From assembly GCA_947568835.1 (NCBI GenBank), contig OX387605.1, positions 18,170,418 through 18,234,417 of the forward strand: a stretch of DNA of 64,000 nt, given 5' to 3'. The notes beneath the pieces were generated by a model. The model worked only from the letters and a program-made list of their open reading frames with translations, was not told the DNA's origin and did no database searches. Each line of letters opens with the position of its first letter. Position 1 is the first letter of the stretch. Positions 42,101-57,100 of this stretch are shown here, in pieces. The translations under genes and the position numbers were made by a program. The stretch comes from Protonemura montana. Its lineage: Eukaryota > Arthropoda > Insecta > Plecoptera > Nemouridae.

Positions 42101-45100
42101 AATCGTAGACCGCCACTTTCTTGTAGATCCTATCCTGGACAAGCGAATCCATGATGGTGCCATCGATCTGGCCGAAGAACTTGCCCGTGTGGTCGGCGGT
42201 CTCAGAGAGGATGATGAACCCGTTGTCGTCGAGCACGTAGCAGTCCAGTTCCTCGGAAGCACACGTCTTCTTGCATCCAGAACACTGGAGGGAACCACAT
42301 GACACAGGAATGTAAGCATCTGGCAACTAGCCTGGAGATATGAGAATATTCAAATATGCACATAATTTAATTATCATTTTTTGTTTCTAAGATTTCTCGT
42401 TACTCTTGCATTTGGGATTTGAAGTCACTAATATATATGTGGTGCTCAGCGTCGCACTGTTTTGTTTTTACAATGGGCTCTGTGGCAGTTATTAATAAGA
42501 ATGTTCTGTCTATCCGAAGAACGGGGCAACTCAATTAAAAGGTTTTTTATATGAATCCATGTTGTCGAGTGGTTAATGATACGAATGACAAGTGAAACTT
42601 TTACGAACATCAGTTCCTCCAACCTCTCTACCAAACAGAACTAGTAACGATTTTTATGACCCCCCATCCGGTACAGCTAACCCAACACTGGGTTTCCAGA
42701 AATGCCACCTGTTCGAACACAGCATCTCTGACTGAGGGTACTTACCGTTGAGGTGATATTGAGAAAATGCGAGGCGAGCGTTGAGTGCAAGAACTGGAGG
42801 CCGACGACGCCGGCCGGGGCGCGGTGCCCCTGGTGCTCAAGGAAGACTGCGTGGGTGGCTGTGACTAACGGACGAACGGAGGTTGCTGCGTCGAAGGGTA
42901 CGGTGAACACAAAGCTGTCGGGCTCGATACTGTACTGGTCAACGGCACGCTTGTACCACACCTCATCAGTGGCGCGCCGGTTACTCTCACTGAAATGGCT
43001 GAAAGGGAATAATGGGGGAGGAGAGATAAAGCGAGATTTAGGGGAAACTATAAGAGGTATATGGAAGAACACGAACTCCATTTAATGTAAAAAAAGTGTT
43101 CAGATTTCAAACCGGGATTCTGCACATAACAGATATTTGATATAAATGGGTTTAGCCGATTTCCACTTTTGTGGCAGATCTCTGTTGACATGTCGCTGTC
43201 ACCTTTGAGATATTAGTTCATAAAAGTGTTCATGAAAACACACAAACTTAAGAACATGATTGATAATGATTTCCCATCAAGCAAAGCCTCGGGAAATTTA
43301 AGAAGACGCTAAAAAATTAATCGAAGTTGAGACGTCATCGCAGCACAATTGATTTATCAGTTCTCAAGTTAGATTGCAAGAGAAAACACATTCTTCAATT
43401 CACTGATGCCCCTGAAATTTAATGGGTACAGTGAGATAAAATCAAGGTTACAAACACCTCCCTCTAGACCAATCAGAGCCCGAGGCCACGGCCTTGGAAG
43501 ACAGTACCCGATTGGCAACGGTAGAGGGCGGCAACGTAGCCTAAACGGGAGCTAGCCCTAAATTTGGTGACTATTTGAACCTATGTTTTATTATATTCTA
43601 TGGATATAAGTTGCTTTGGGTTAGATTTTCATTCGATTTCGTTGATAAGCTTTCTCCCCTCTGATTTCTCAATGCTAGAGAAATATAAATGAGATGTGCG
43701 TATGGAAAATAATAATAACAACACCAGTGGGCAATGAGCGAAAATTTAACACGAGTCTTTGGACGATACTGCTTGAACTTACGGTGGAGACTGCTCGTTG
43801 AGAATGGTGAAAGGGGCGTGGTCTTGCCAGCGTAGCAGACCGCTTCGCGTAGCGATGAACGAAGTGGTCACCCCAAACATCTGGTAGCCTTGTCTGCAAA
43901 GACGGGCATTTCGTTAGCCAACTGTCCACAGCGAGCGCTTAAGAAGGACCAGAACTAGTGGCGCGTAAAATGCTATATAATTAATGGGGATTTTAATTGG
44001 CCTCTACACGATTTGAAATTACAACGAAGTTCATTTATTTTGTTGGAATCTATTATATTTTACACGCCACTGGTAAGATTACAAGATGGAATTAAAGAAA
44101 TCGGCACCTGTTTGGACAAAAGACATACAGTCTAGCTCGCGAGAGAAAATACCAGCCCAATTATTGCCCCCAATCATTGTAATACCAACTCACAAATGTA
44201 ATTTCAATTGTAAGTTTAGTCGCGGGATTTAAAAATACTTATAATATCAGCAAAATGATTTCCTGGATTGTTTAAGCATGTAGAAAAATTCTTATGATAG
44301 CTCGAAGTACAAAAGATCTTGACACGACAAACGCTTTAGAAGGTAAGAAAAATGGCAAAGAGTAGTTGAGATTATTTGTAGTGTTTTAAAAAATGACCTA
44401 CAGTCCGCATGTCACCCTAGAATTACCGGTGGTGCCTTTGCCGGAAAAGTATGTTCTCTCGCCACGAAGTATAATGGTGTTAAAAAATCGTGGCGCCATC
44501 TATGTTCTCGGAGATGTAAATGCTGAAAGACAATATTTGAAACTATATGCCGATTTAATAAACTGTAGTTGTAGAAGACAACATTACTATTAAATAAGCA
44601 TTCCGGTTTCATTCAAGTCACACGATTATTATCAACAGTTCCGTTGTGGTTAGCTAATTTTAAAAAGAAGATAAGCTGTTAGTATTTACACAGAAATACG
44701 TACGGTTTTTCCTGGATGCTAAGAAAGGACACTGGCCATGAAGTCAAATGCATATCGCCAACAAGCCATGAAATAATGTAAATAATGACATTTTGTGCAA
44801 ATAAGGTGCTAGTTAGGTGATGGTAAGGTTTTATGTTATGTTTTTGTGTGGTATGGTATCACCCATAGACATTTTTTAAAGTGAAGCTAGCTCAATAGCT
44901 AGACAATATTGTCTAGCACTAATCTATAAATAGCAGTCTACGTCTCGCGAAAAAATCATATTGACTATAGCAAAAATACCTTGCTTGTATTACACTGTAC
45001 ATATATATTATTGTCTTGTCCTATTAGTAAATGTCAGGTCAGCTTCCTAAATGCAACGAAAATAATGTTTATAGCAGAGTTCCCTCACTATGTCTCATTG

Positions 45101-48100
45101 GAGATTACTTCCCGAAAATTTCTGGCTTACCAAGTTTGTAAAAGTCAAAATGCAATGGGTGGCATTTATTTCCTAGGTGTATAATCCTAGGTGTATTTCC
45201 TAGGTGTTTATTTTTGCCTTTTGTTCAGTAAGTCGCGTCCAGTGGGCCATAGCGAGTGTGTTTGTTATTATGATGTTCACTTGGACTGGCGTTTTTAGCG
45301 ATATTATGGTTATTAAAAGCATTGGTTTTATGTATTTAAATGTAAGGTGTGTACTACGGCTATACTTTACCTGTGTAATAGTGCCATCAGCATTGCTAAC
45401 GGGCTTAATTGGGCCAAAACAGGAGGTACAACAGTTAGTGCAGAACATAACAGTGTGAGCATCACGCAAAGAATAAGAGAAGGCGTTAGTGCACAGGAGA
45501 TTGAAAAATGTAAGACAAAACGAAATACTGGACTCTTCAAAAATTAATTTTTAAATCATTTGAGTTTATACAAAAAAATATTTCCAAAACTTGCGAACCG
45601 ACGAAGGAAGAAAGAAAACAGATAGATTAAAAGTTATTTTAAGAATACTGAGCTTTAGAGTCTTTAATAGTGAATTGCAAGAGGCCAGTATTAGCTATTG
45701 TTGACGTATTAATGCTGATTCGAAAGTGCTTCAAAATGTGCCTACCATTTTCACAGGTGCATTAACATTGCGAAAATGCATTGCTTAAAACCAATCATCC
45801 AATTGGATGATGTGCATATAAACATAAAATAAAAATATGCTGTGCTGTGCAAAATGAACATAATAAGTTTTGTTCGGGCTGATTAGAAATATTCTCGAAT
45901 CCATGACGAAAATGGCATGATTTTTTGTGATTATTAAGTGTGTTTGCTTTTCATTTTGGTTAGTACAGCGCGTGAAACTGCAGTGGGTGCAGTTGCAAGA
46001 TGCATTTCGGTGTTCCACTCACTTTTGGCCGTCGCTCCTGCCAGTCGAGTTCTTGCCCAGGCTCTCAGTCACCGATGCGTCGAAGACCAGAGATTGCATC
46101 AGGGTTTTGTCGCCTGCAAACAGAGATACAGGAACGTCGATGCAAGACTTCTTGGTTTCTCTAGTTTACCAGACCCGGTAGCTTAAACCAACAAGGGATG
46201 AATGGTCCACGAATATTGATGAAAAAATACCCAAAAATACTTCACAAAAACTATTTATTGCTTGAAGCTCGAGTGCAAACCTCCCTAGCGTAGGTGTTTT
46301 CAAATAAGTACATGTGTTTATCTTTGTACTCAGCTTTAAAACTAAGCTTATTTTATTGAGCAGGATGTTTGGTTTCTCTGAGATGTTCTTTACAGAATCT
46401 CTGGCCAGCAAGCGATTGCGTTTTTTTATTTTATTTATTTTTTTTATAAATGAATCATGTTTAGGGAAAAATAAAAAAATAAATACGTCGATAAGGTTGG
46501 CGATGGAGTTTTTTTTTGTGTGATGAATCTGAGGGCCGTCAGTGTGGTTTACTTCAGAATTGGATTAGTTGATTTAATATTATTGCTAAAATTAAGCAAA
46601 ATGTAGTCAGGCAAGGGAAATGAGTCCTGGAAGAATCAAAATGGAGTATGAACCATCAAATGTCACAGACAACATGGTCTAGGGTCATCAGTGTCTAGAA
46701 AACTCACAGAAGTACGAATCCTTCTCCAGCTTCTTCATGTTGCTGAGGCCAGCGTCTTTCAGTGGAGACCTTGGTCTAAGAGACATCCATTTCCAGCCAG
46801 GCTTGCTGGTTTTGGTAAGAAAATGAAGCATTTGATCTTCAGGAGTGCGGAACCTGTGTTCTGAAGGGTAGTTGTATTCGCAGTATACCCTGCAAATAAA
46901 GACACTGGAATTAACAAGCGTTTAACTAAAAAACTAACAGAGAAAATCTTTACTCTTTTCAAAGTTCATATGCATCGTCATACAAATTCGTAGATTAGAA
47001 ATTGTATCCTTGAAACACTGACACGTATGCGTATTCTCAATAATTTTTAGGACAGTTAACAATCAAACAGATAAAAACAAAAACTCCTCGAAATCATTAG
47101 TATAGTAAGTAATTCAGAGAAATGATATTTAGAAAAAATCTTACCAGCTGGGATGAATTTTCCAGTTTGTACCCTTAAAGTAGTTGGAAACTGAAATCAA
47201 AGTTTTTGTGGTTAAGAAAATGTCATTTATTTTTTGCAAAAGTTTCGAGTCTTCTGATATATATATGAAGATTACCATTTTGAGCGCTGTGTTTGATCTC
47301 CTTTTCTCCTAACACTTCGTACATTCCGTATCCCTCAGGAATTGCCAGACCAAGAGAAAAGGGCGTGCCATCTACTGGGTTGTAAAAGTACTTGTGTCTT
47401 CTGGTGGTCACTCGCTTCTGCAGGCACAATAAAAAAAAGAGATTAAATGCATTCCAAATGTTTAAATAACTGGAGCTTGGTAATAGTTTCCTAGATTTTC
47501 CCACTATTCCAAGAAACTACTGGAGTGGTTCCAGCTATTAAACTAGTTTCATCAAAAGAGAACTATCTTTTCCACATCTTATTCATTTTTCATTCTCAGT
47601 CGCTTCTTCCACGAACAGTTATCTCAAAAGGCTTAACACCAATTTATGAATAAATCATCGTTATAATTCACATGTGACATTCGTCTTACCATATCATCAT
47701 AATGAACTTTGACAGAAAGCTCCATTTCTCCTTCCTTTTGATCAATCATATCATGGCGGAGCTGAAAGAAAGTTTCAAGTTCTTATTATATGCTCTCACA
47801 TATCCAATTTCCGACCAACTAAGCCATTCTGGAAGACAAGAGTCGTTCATCTTACATCGAGTAGAAGCGTGTTATTTTCCCTTGGACCTCCATCACTGTC
47901 TACCAGTTCCACTTCTGTTAGATCAACGCTGTTATACGTGGGTTTCAGCGTGTCTTGGTACTGGAAACACATCGGTTCATCCAATTATTTATTCAGTTAC
48001 TTTATTCAAAATAAATTAATATAAAAGTAAAAGTAGTAATGCAGTCTACATGGGAACTATTTTAAATAGATTTGAGATTTAGCATAAAAGTAAAAATTAT

Positions 48101-51100
48101 TTGAAAAATTTGTATCAATTTGGTGTAATGCACTGGCTTAAAACCAATCATGTACTAATCAAATCAAATTATTTTAAGAGGGATTTGCAATTATCTTTCA
48201 ATATTATGCATGTTACCCACTGGCTCTGACGTTGTTGTATTTAATTAGTTGTGTAGAAAAACTGTACTTTTTCACATCATTTTGATGAAACAACATCATT
48301 TTCAAGCTAAACTACACTTAAACCCTTCAAGTTAACAAAAATATGAAATTACCTGGCCATATCCATTATTTATCTGCAAAATTCCAAATGGAGCATAGAA
48401 AACACAAAATAATTAGTAATGATTTATTAAATACGTGCAATATAAAATCAGCAGCGTTCTCAAAACTCATTTTACCAGAGGTCGAAGATCGGGATGGTAT
48501 AGAATGTGCCCATTGTTATTCACAATGAAGGAATAACCGTTGACGCCAAGCTGAAAGCATACGACACCGTTAATTAGAGTGCTCCAATAAAAACTAAGAT
48601 ATTAATCACTTTTCCCGCCTCGCCTGTTAGTCCTTGTTGCTCACCTTATATGGCTGCACAAGCTTCTTGATTTGGTCGATGGGGACGTCCGTGCCAACGA
48701 CTCCTAGTAAATTTGCCACTCTCTCCTACAAAGTAATAAAACACCGAATCGTTGATTGTAAGTCTGCAACGTTTGACCAGTTCACGCAGAGAACCGGAAT
48801 GCTATTACAATCAAAAATGTAAGCACATCTCTCAACACTAGACTCTTAAACTATTTCTATACAACATTAAAAAATGTAGGTAATAGTCATGCCACTATGG
48901 ATGAAGCTGGGTCAGTTAATCATAGTTAGTCAGAGTCTTAACTTTATAAACTTGGTTGAAAAGAAAAATATTAATTAAATTTAAAGAAAAATGTATTATA
49001 AATAGAGGACTTCTTACATCTGCGTTGGACGACCGAACAGAGTAGTTTCTTCTGTCAAATATTGGAGTGGAGACGGAAGTCATGAGCTGGCTTGCCTCGA
49101 TGTGATCACTTTGGATACTGTCACCCTGAAACAAAGAAATACGAACATTTTCATCTAATTTAAAGACCAATAAAAATGTGCTAAATAGCGACTGACACGA
49201 TAAGAGTAAATAAGAGTAATCTATAATCACCATACCCCAATGGTACTTGGCACATATTCTATTCCATTCTCAGGACATTAAGTGTCAGTTTTCAATAATG
49301 GCTATGATGAAATGGAAGTATCTTCTTTCAGAGATTGTAAAACTATCTCTGAGCGGTCTTTCTCAGCTAGATAACTCTGCAGATGGTCTGATCGGCGATC
49401 TCACCTTTCCTCCAGTGTAAACGGGGGTCCACTGGATGGGATGGTCGTTCTGGTACATGATCATTGGTCTCGCCATTACGGTCACGTAGTTGAGCACTCG
49501 AGTGCGCGCATCACCCACGTTTGTTACCCTCGCGTAGAAACCTAGAAATCAACCATGAAAGGGGTTGATTTTAAGTGATTGATTAATTGATCGATTTGTG
49601 GGGTTTAACGAAGCACTGTTTTTGTGGTCTTGCGGCACTGGTCAATGGTGTTCTTCGACAGGAGGAGGCTATATACCGACGGCGGGTTTCCAATCCTCCC
49701 TTCCTAGGCTAGATTAGATTCATCATCATCCTTATCGTCATCCACCCCATTTGGTGTTGGTTAAATTGTTGTTTATTTCAAGTGGGTTGTGAGCAGAAAA
49801 TCTCAGATTAGTCCAACATCATCATTTGAGTGCCAAAAATTAGCCTAAAGAATCCATGGTGACAATCAAATTGACTTTGAAATTAGGCTCGAGTTAAATT
49901 AATCTAAAGTATCGTGTTCCCAATTTAAGTTAATTAGCTTGCGTGATGTTTTGTTCTTGAACTGATTGTAACTTAAGGAGACCTTTGACGCAATGCCTAA
50001 AAAATTATTGTTTGCCAGTTTGCTCACAACGGTAGTTTATTTCCCCTCTCGCCGACAGTTTGACCTGCAAAATTCCTCGAAGGTGAAATTGTAAAATATC
50101 CGACAAATCTTTGGCTATCTTTATCCTAGAAAGTTATTTCCAAAATGGGATTACTCTAATTTCATGGCGCACCAACTTAGCATACAAATATCACCGTTGC
50201 ATCTGGTCAACGCTTTGGAGTATTATGTTTAATTTACTGCCCCCAATACTGTGTCGCAAATACTTTGTCGTGATAATTATATTGTAATTTCTGACATGCT
50301 TTATCTATGACATTTATTTTATTTACGCCATGTTTAATTTTCCCATACGTCATGGTCATCGGTCATTTTTTTGCGTTTTATTTTGCAAGTAAACAAACAA
50401 ACAAACAAATATATGTTCTGCAGTAACAGCAAAACATCAAACAGTGCAAAAGGAACTTGTAATAATAAAACAACAGACGTTTCTGACTGGTCGTACAGCT
50501 ATTTCACGTTCAACCAATCGGAACACGTTCGTACAAAGAACCGGAAAGCACAAACATGCAAATGTTTTGTCTCTCACCTTTGTTGGCGCACGCCATCCAG
50601 TTCATGTTGGCAGCATTGGTAGCGTCTTTGCCGACGAGATAGGTAAAGATGCGCACGGGCATGTGAGGCCAGTTGTACGCCTTGAAGACGTGCTGGTAGC
50701 TGTCAGGGGGGCCATCCGTGATCACCATTATGGCCTGGTTGCATTGGCACCCCTGTGATGTGCGGTTGTACTGCAATGCAATAGAAAGTCAGAGTTTCAG
50801 TTTTCTATAACAAATTTTGGGATTTTTTTTAGAATTTTTGCCAACAGCTATCGAATGGTATTAGTGTATGTATTTGGTTGGACGACGCAATTATCTTTAC
50901 GATGAACTTTGCGATTTTTTTACAGCCTAATGAAATGTTACGGTGGTGTCGATAAATAGCGTGGTTGATATTAAAGAAGAAATAAACAATCTCGATGTTT
51001 TGATGTCTCAGTTACTTGGATTTCATTTTATTTCCTGTAGACGCACTAATATCACAACGGTTTTTGAGAAAATTAAAGATGGCGATAAGCTTGAGTTTTG

Positions 51101-54100
51101 ATGAATATGATGAGAAATTTATCTGAGAAACGTCGAGAATGTCGAGATACCATTCTCTGTTTTTGGTCCGACGAACTCTTCAAAACCTTTAAACACACTG
51201 AAAAAAATCTACTCACGTAAATAAGAAAAGCTATTGACAAATTTTATAAAGCTTGGCATTCTATAGGATTTTTCGCAAACCCGTTGCTGCGGTGAGTATA
51301 AAGATGAAGCAAAGTTAAGGTGATGTAATAACGTCAAACCACAGATGTCTATCTGTGGTCAAACCGTTTCTCCGTTTCACTCCGTTTTCTAGGGTGACAC
51401 GTAGTGTGACCACTACACTTCTATCTGGCACTCGCAATGCCAGAGAAATTGTGGGTATGAGGGAAAATAAAGTTTTCCGGGTTTAAGTCTTACACGCAAC
51501 TGTCACTTGAGAAAATCGGAGAAAAAAGAAAACTGGAACCGGATCCACAAAGCTTAACCACATAACATTTGGGGGTAAATAAGTTATCACCATGGTAACT
51601 ATCCTTGAAAATCGGGAAACACGATCTATGATTGGTTGATTATTTTTAGGTTCTGTGGTTAAACTTAAACTCTTCCCTGGAGATTAAGGAATGAGACGTG
51701 GAGGCGAGACTGCCAGATAAATTTTCGCGTTAGTTCGTTTTTGACATGACCCTGATTTACTTGCAAACCCGTGGCACATTTTTTCCGAAAGAAACTCTAG
51801 CGTACTTTTGCGATAGTATGTTTTTGGCATGCGACATACTCCTAGTTTCTCGAGGGTAGACAGGCGACAGCTAGTTGAAAAAATCATATTGGGTAGTTTT
51901 CCTGATGTTTCGAAGCTTGAATCTCATTCCTTGGAATTAAGCCTTGTAATTTGTACTTTGTACTTTGAATTAAACCATGTACCTTGTACCATAAAAGCTA
52001 TCAAAATAAAAGCTATCAAAGCTAAACACTGATAAAGCAGACAAGTTTTGAAAAAAAAACAGCTTTTTTTAATTTCATAATGTGTTTTTGTGGCAGAGCT
52101 GACTTTTTGCCGCCCCGCCGTTTTGTGCTCTGAATTGTGTTTCTAGTGAAATGTGCAAAAGTGTATTTTGTTACCCTGTGGAGGAGTTCGAATCCAGTGA
52201 CCAGGGCCGACGTGAAGTTGGCGATGTTCTCTGGTTTCATGTTGTCCAGGGCGTTCTTGAGCTGTCTCACGTTACCAGAGTTGGCCTGCAAGCACAAGGC
52301 GTGATGATAGTAAAGATATGTTTTAGTAAAGAGAAAAATATTAAGATAAATATATCTAGTAAAGTAGATAAATTATTTTAGGTAATGAAGAGAAATTGTC
52401 ACATCAGCCTCCAGCTGGTCGGTGGTTGACTTGGGGCAGAGATTTCCAAAACTATTAACTTTTTGCTGAAGAGTCAAAATTTTGATAATCTGGCTGACCA
52501 TACGATCTGCATCAAATACACGTGTAATATTTCATATAATTTTTGAGAACCGCGTCATTAGAAATTTAATTCAAAATTATCAATTTTTGCACAATTTTTG
52601 CCATGATACAATAATACAATTTTTGATTTAAATAAAACAGATTTGGGGCATGCAGTCCATTTTTTTTGTACGAGGCTCTTTTTAAACAAACCTGTGCGTT
52701 TTAGATAAAAATTGAGCTGACGGTGATATTCTCATCAGCTAATTTTTATCGACGTAGTTTATATTGTCAGACATTCGTGATTTATATTAATGAAACGGAT
52801 AGATTTAAATTTCCAATTATAGCGTACCTACTCAAGTCAACGAAGAACCGCTTTCACCCGCCGTTGACACATGCTGTCAATTTGTCGCAATCATAAATAA
52901 ACAAGACTATTCAGACAACATCTCTGATGTTGATTGTACGACTGAGAAAACGTAACTAAATGTGCATACTCTATCGGCATTAAAAAGTTCAATCACCTTC
53001 ATTTTAATATTATCTCAAATTTGCCGGCCCCTATTAATTAACCTCATCACAGTAGTCAATCTCAAGGCACACCTACCTGCACAAGCATGTCTCGAAAACA
53101 CGGCACCAACTCGTCAGTAACATCCGAGAACTTGAAGATATTGACAAAGTCATTGTTTCCAAGAGTGTCCAGTATGGCCGAAATGACCGCCTTGCCAATC
53201 TCACGCTTCTGCCCTGTCATCGAACCAGAAGTGTCGATCAAGATGACCACATCTTTTGGACTGGTCGCTGCGTCGATAAACCAAGAGCTCGTTCGAAAGT
53301 CGAAAACATCCTGATTGGACTTTCGTGATTCATCTGGCGGCCACTTGACCGCTGAAAAACAGGACAATTATTTCGGGATTAGTGGCTTTCGTTTCGTGCG
53401 ATATGCCGTGGTGGATGGAGATAAGCCCGAAGAGTGTTATTACCAATTCGAAGTGGATGATTACCTGGATATCTTCTGAGGAAGCCTGTAGAGCTGCCGT
53501 AATACTGCCACGAGAGAGAAGGGTCCATTTCGTAGTTGTTGACAAAGAGTGGGTCGAGATATTCTGACCATTTGATGGAGTTTAGCACTTCGGGATCTGC
53601 GAGAAAAATCAGGGCTACGTTAGAGGAAAAATTAGAGAACGTAGATTGATAGTTGTCTCAATTTTTGTCTTGGTTCATAAAGAGTTTATGTCCTATCTGT
53701 TCAGAGAGACTCAATTTAGTAAAATATGTCTCGTTAATTCAAACATAAAAAAGCAGTAGTTCTGCAGCAAAAAGCAGTTGGAAAATTATCTCTGCTCTTA
53801 GCGTTTTTGTTATTACGTTACTGTGGACCACAGTATATATAATGCATTAAGTTGAGACATTTTCTTTTCAGATTTTGTTTCTTGGGAGAGTGCCAAAAAG
53901 ATTTGAATTTTGATAGCATAAAACTGGCGAAACAAATTTGCTTCTTCACGCATTACATCGCTATTCCACTTCCACAGTAATTTAAATTTATTAAAGGAGA
54001 CTGAATTCGCAACAGCACCCACTTGATAATGTAACCCATAGACGTATGAAGTTTGTATCAGCTTTTAAACACTTAGTATTTTGTCACCTAAGTAGACCTC

Positions 54101-57100
54101 AGTGTATGAATTTCAATAAACCCTTGGCTACGTCAAGCACACATTGGTAAAACTTCTGGGCAGGAGCAACGTCCCGCAGGGCCAAGACACATTTTTATAG
54201 TACAGCTTTACTTCCTAGTACCTGGAAAGTTTCGGATACCATTCAAATTTTCAAAAAAAGTTCTGAAAGACTCAACCGATGTGCACTGGAATTCCTCAAA
54301 ACTATTTAATGAATGAAATTACTGAGTACCGATCTTTTTTTACAATCTTATCGCATCAAAAATGTGTACCCAACCGGAGAGTCAATCCCTGGTGTAACGG
54401 TAGCCGCGGTTCCCAAATTCCGATCGATTTCCCAATTGGATGCTCATTTTTGATAGGGTAGTAGCTTTAAAAGTAATAGCAAAGGTAAATGCTCTACCTA
54501 TTGCTAACAAACGGAATTTAATAAAGGATTCACTTAAATCTCAGTACTTTTTTATTATTAGGAACACTACTACCCTCTAAAAATTGATGTCCAAACGGGG
54601 ACTATCGCGGGTGTTGCTCTAATCCATTGAGCTACTTGGACATATAATTTTTGAGAGGATTTTAGTGCATTTGATGAGAATGACGGATGTCCACGGAGTA
54701 GAACCATGAGGCTGTGAATAATCACAGCCCCTCAGATTCTAGTGACATTATACCACGTCACAACCATTTAATCTCGAGTAACTCCAATTTTGACGTTGAA
54801 TGCGTTTAAAATATGTGAAATGAATAAAATTTGAAATAAATTTGAGTCCTGTTTGAAGACTACGACCAAACAAATATTGTGATTACTTTAAAAAAAAATG
54901 GTTCACTCACCTGCATCCTCGACCTTGGCTGGCATCAGGACGGAACTGAGACTCGTGTTGACGAGCAACTGGTCGAAGTGCCTGTTGTGCTGCAACGCGA
55001 CGTCGCGGGCGCCGTCGACAGGACGCCCGTCGGCGCCGAATACGTTGATCCGGCGACCGTTCAAGTATCGCACGGCTAGCGACGCGTCGAACTTGTGCGA
55101 GAGAGCGGCCTGTTCCGCCGAGTCCATGATTCGCTGCGGACAAATAGGCGTGTAGTGTGGACATTTTTATTTTAATTATACAATTGGGTGCTAATGTTAA
55201 GCATTTGGTGCTAATGTTAAATTTTATACAGAGTCCAACGCGTGGTTACGGTTGTAGCCACTGGATAGCGCTTGGGTCTGTCCACTTTAACGAACCTCTA
55301 TAATTTAATAATTACGACTCAAAATATGCGTAAACTAGTCTCAAATGCGAGTTATCTAGGAGAAATAACAAGATCACATTTTTCAAAATGACGATGACAC
55401 TTGAGTGACAATTTTTGTCGGTAGAGCAGTCACCGGTCGCCAATTTTTTGAAAGGCAGTTAAGCATTGATACTGAGACTCTTGACAATAAACTGAATAAA
55501 CTCAATGATGACACGCCACGGGAAAACAATTTCTTGTGGTGCGGTAGACATTTTGGACATTATGTGAACAGGTTGCCATTATTTTGAAGATTTACAAATA
55601 GTTTTGACAAAAATTTTAGCACGATGAACTCATCCGCACATTTTAGACTTTGCTAAATAAGCAAAATTTGTAAAAAAGGCACGGAAATAAAAAGAAAAGA
55701 CTACATTGACATCTCTCAACGATGAATCACATCATAATTTTTTTATTAGAGTTAAGCAAGAGTACCTAGATGAAATATCACAAAAAATAAAAAGGTCAGA
55801 GAGTTAAATTTCCTTCAAACATTGCTTGCATGACAAGTGGGAATTGGTCATAAAATGAAACTGTGAAGAAAGAGGATATGCCGCGATGGTTTTAAGTGTT
55901 AACGCTGATTCAAATAAGTTTCACAAGGCGTTAAGTTAAATGAAATGCATTATTTTTGCTGCCTGACGTAGCTACGGTAAACATAATGTATAAATATAGC
56001 ACGTAGGGTAATCTCTGCATGAGTTTAATTGGCGTGTTTTTGCAACAGCAAGATTCAGCTGAAACCATGGCCACCACAGCCACCTACCCCTGCCGTCTTC
56101 TTGCGATTTCCCGGCATTTTCCTCGCCCGCGAGATAAGTTTCATATTATTTTAAATATTCTTATTATCTCTGTAAATATTCAGCAGAGCCATAAAAACAT
56201 GAGACTGATGTAATCTAAATGCAAATAAAATGCTTGAGATAGAGCAATTTGTTCTTGGCTCTCGCGACGGTAGAGAGCGCCTATATCAAATTAAAGAAGG
56301 ACATGTCTTCTTCCTGATGTATAGAGAATACAAAAAGATAGGACCGAAGTTAAGAAAATCGGTTAACCTCTGACCCCCCCCCAACGAACGGTATACAAGA
56401 GAGAACTATTGGGGAGCGACGGGGAGTCACGTACAAAACGGCTATTTGGAGACATTAATGCTCTAGATATCTTCGACAAGTGAACAAGACATCAGATTGC
56501 TGGTGAATTCTATGGGATCGAATCGATGCAAGCAGTTCGATGGCTTTTAGCGAACACACAACCAGAAAGTACACCGGCCGTGTTTAGGAACGACACTACA
56601 CTGTTGTGATTTGCATGTGATGTTCCATCTGTCATGCTATTGGAATACATGTGTCAGGATAAATCAGTTTTGGAAAAGAACCTATTTTCTCTGGCTACAG
56701 CGCACCCCTGTTGATGCGTAGCTATCGGATTTGGATGTTTCGAGCGGAGTTTAAATTGAAATCGACCTGCAAGTTCACAGGTGATCGTTTATTCATTTAA
56801 TAAAAGAAAAAGACACTTTTATTTATGTAAAATCTGATTTAAATTGCAAACGTTTGCAATACGCGGGGTATTTTATTGTAAGAACACTACTACCCTCTTA
56901 GAAATTGACGACTAAACGGGAACCACACGGATTCCCGATTGGGCATCAATTTCTGAGAGGGTAGAAGTGTTCCTAACACATTGATTCGCTTCTATAAAAA
57001 TAAAGGTAATCACATTTTACAAGTGTTGTTGTGAACTACGTTACAGACCTCGTCTAGCGCGTTCCTGTTTCAACGTTTCTATAGCCCATGCAACCTGACG

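Noticed and set aside
44393-44612. Opposed open frames of 66 codons on both strands
   Set aside because: In an alpha2/delta intron; neither fits the alpha2/delta frame, and the exon junction 46023/43893 is in phase without it.
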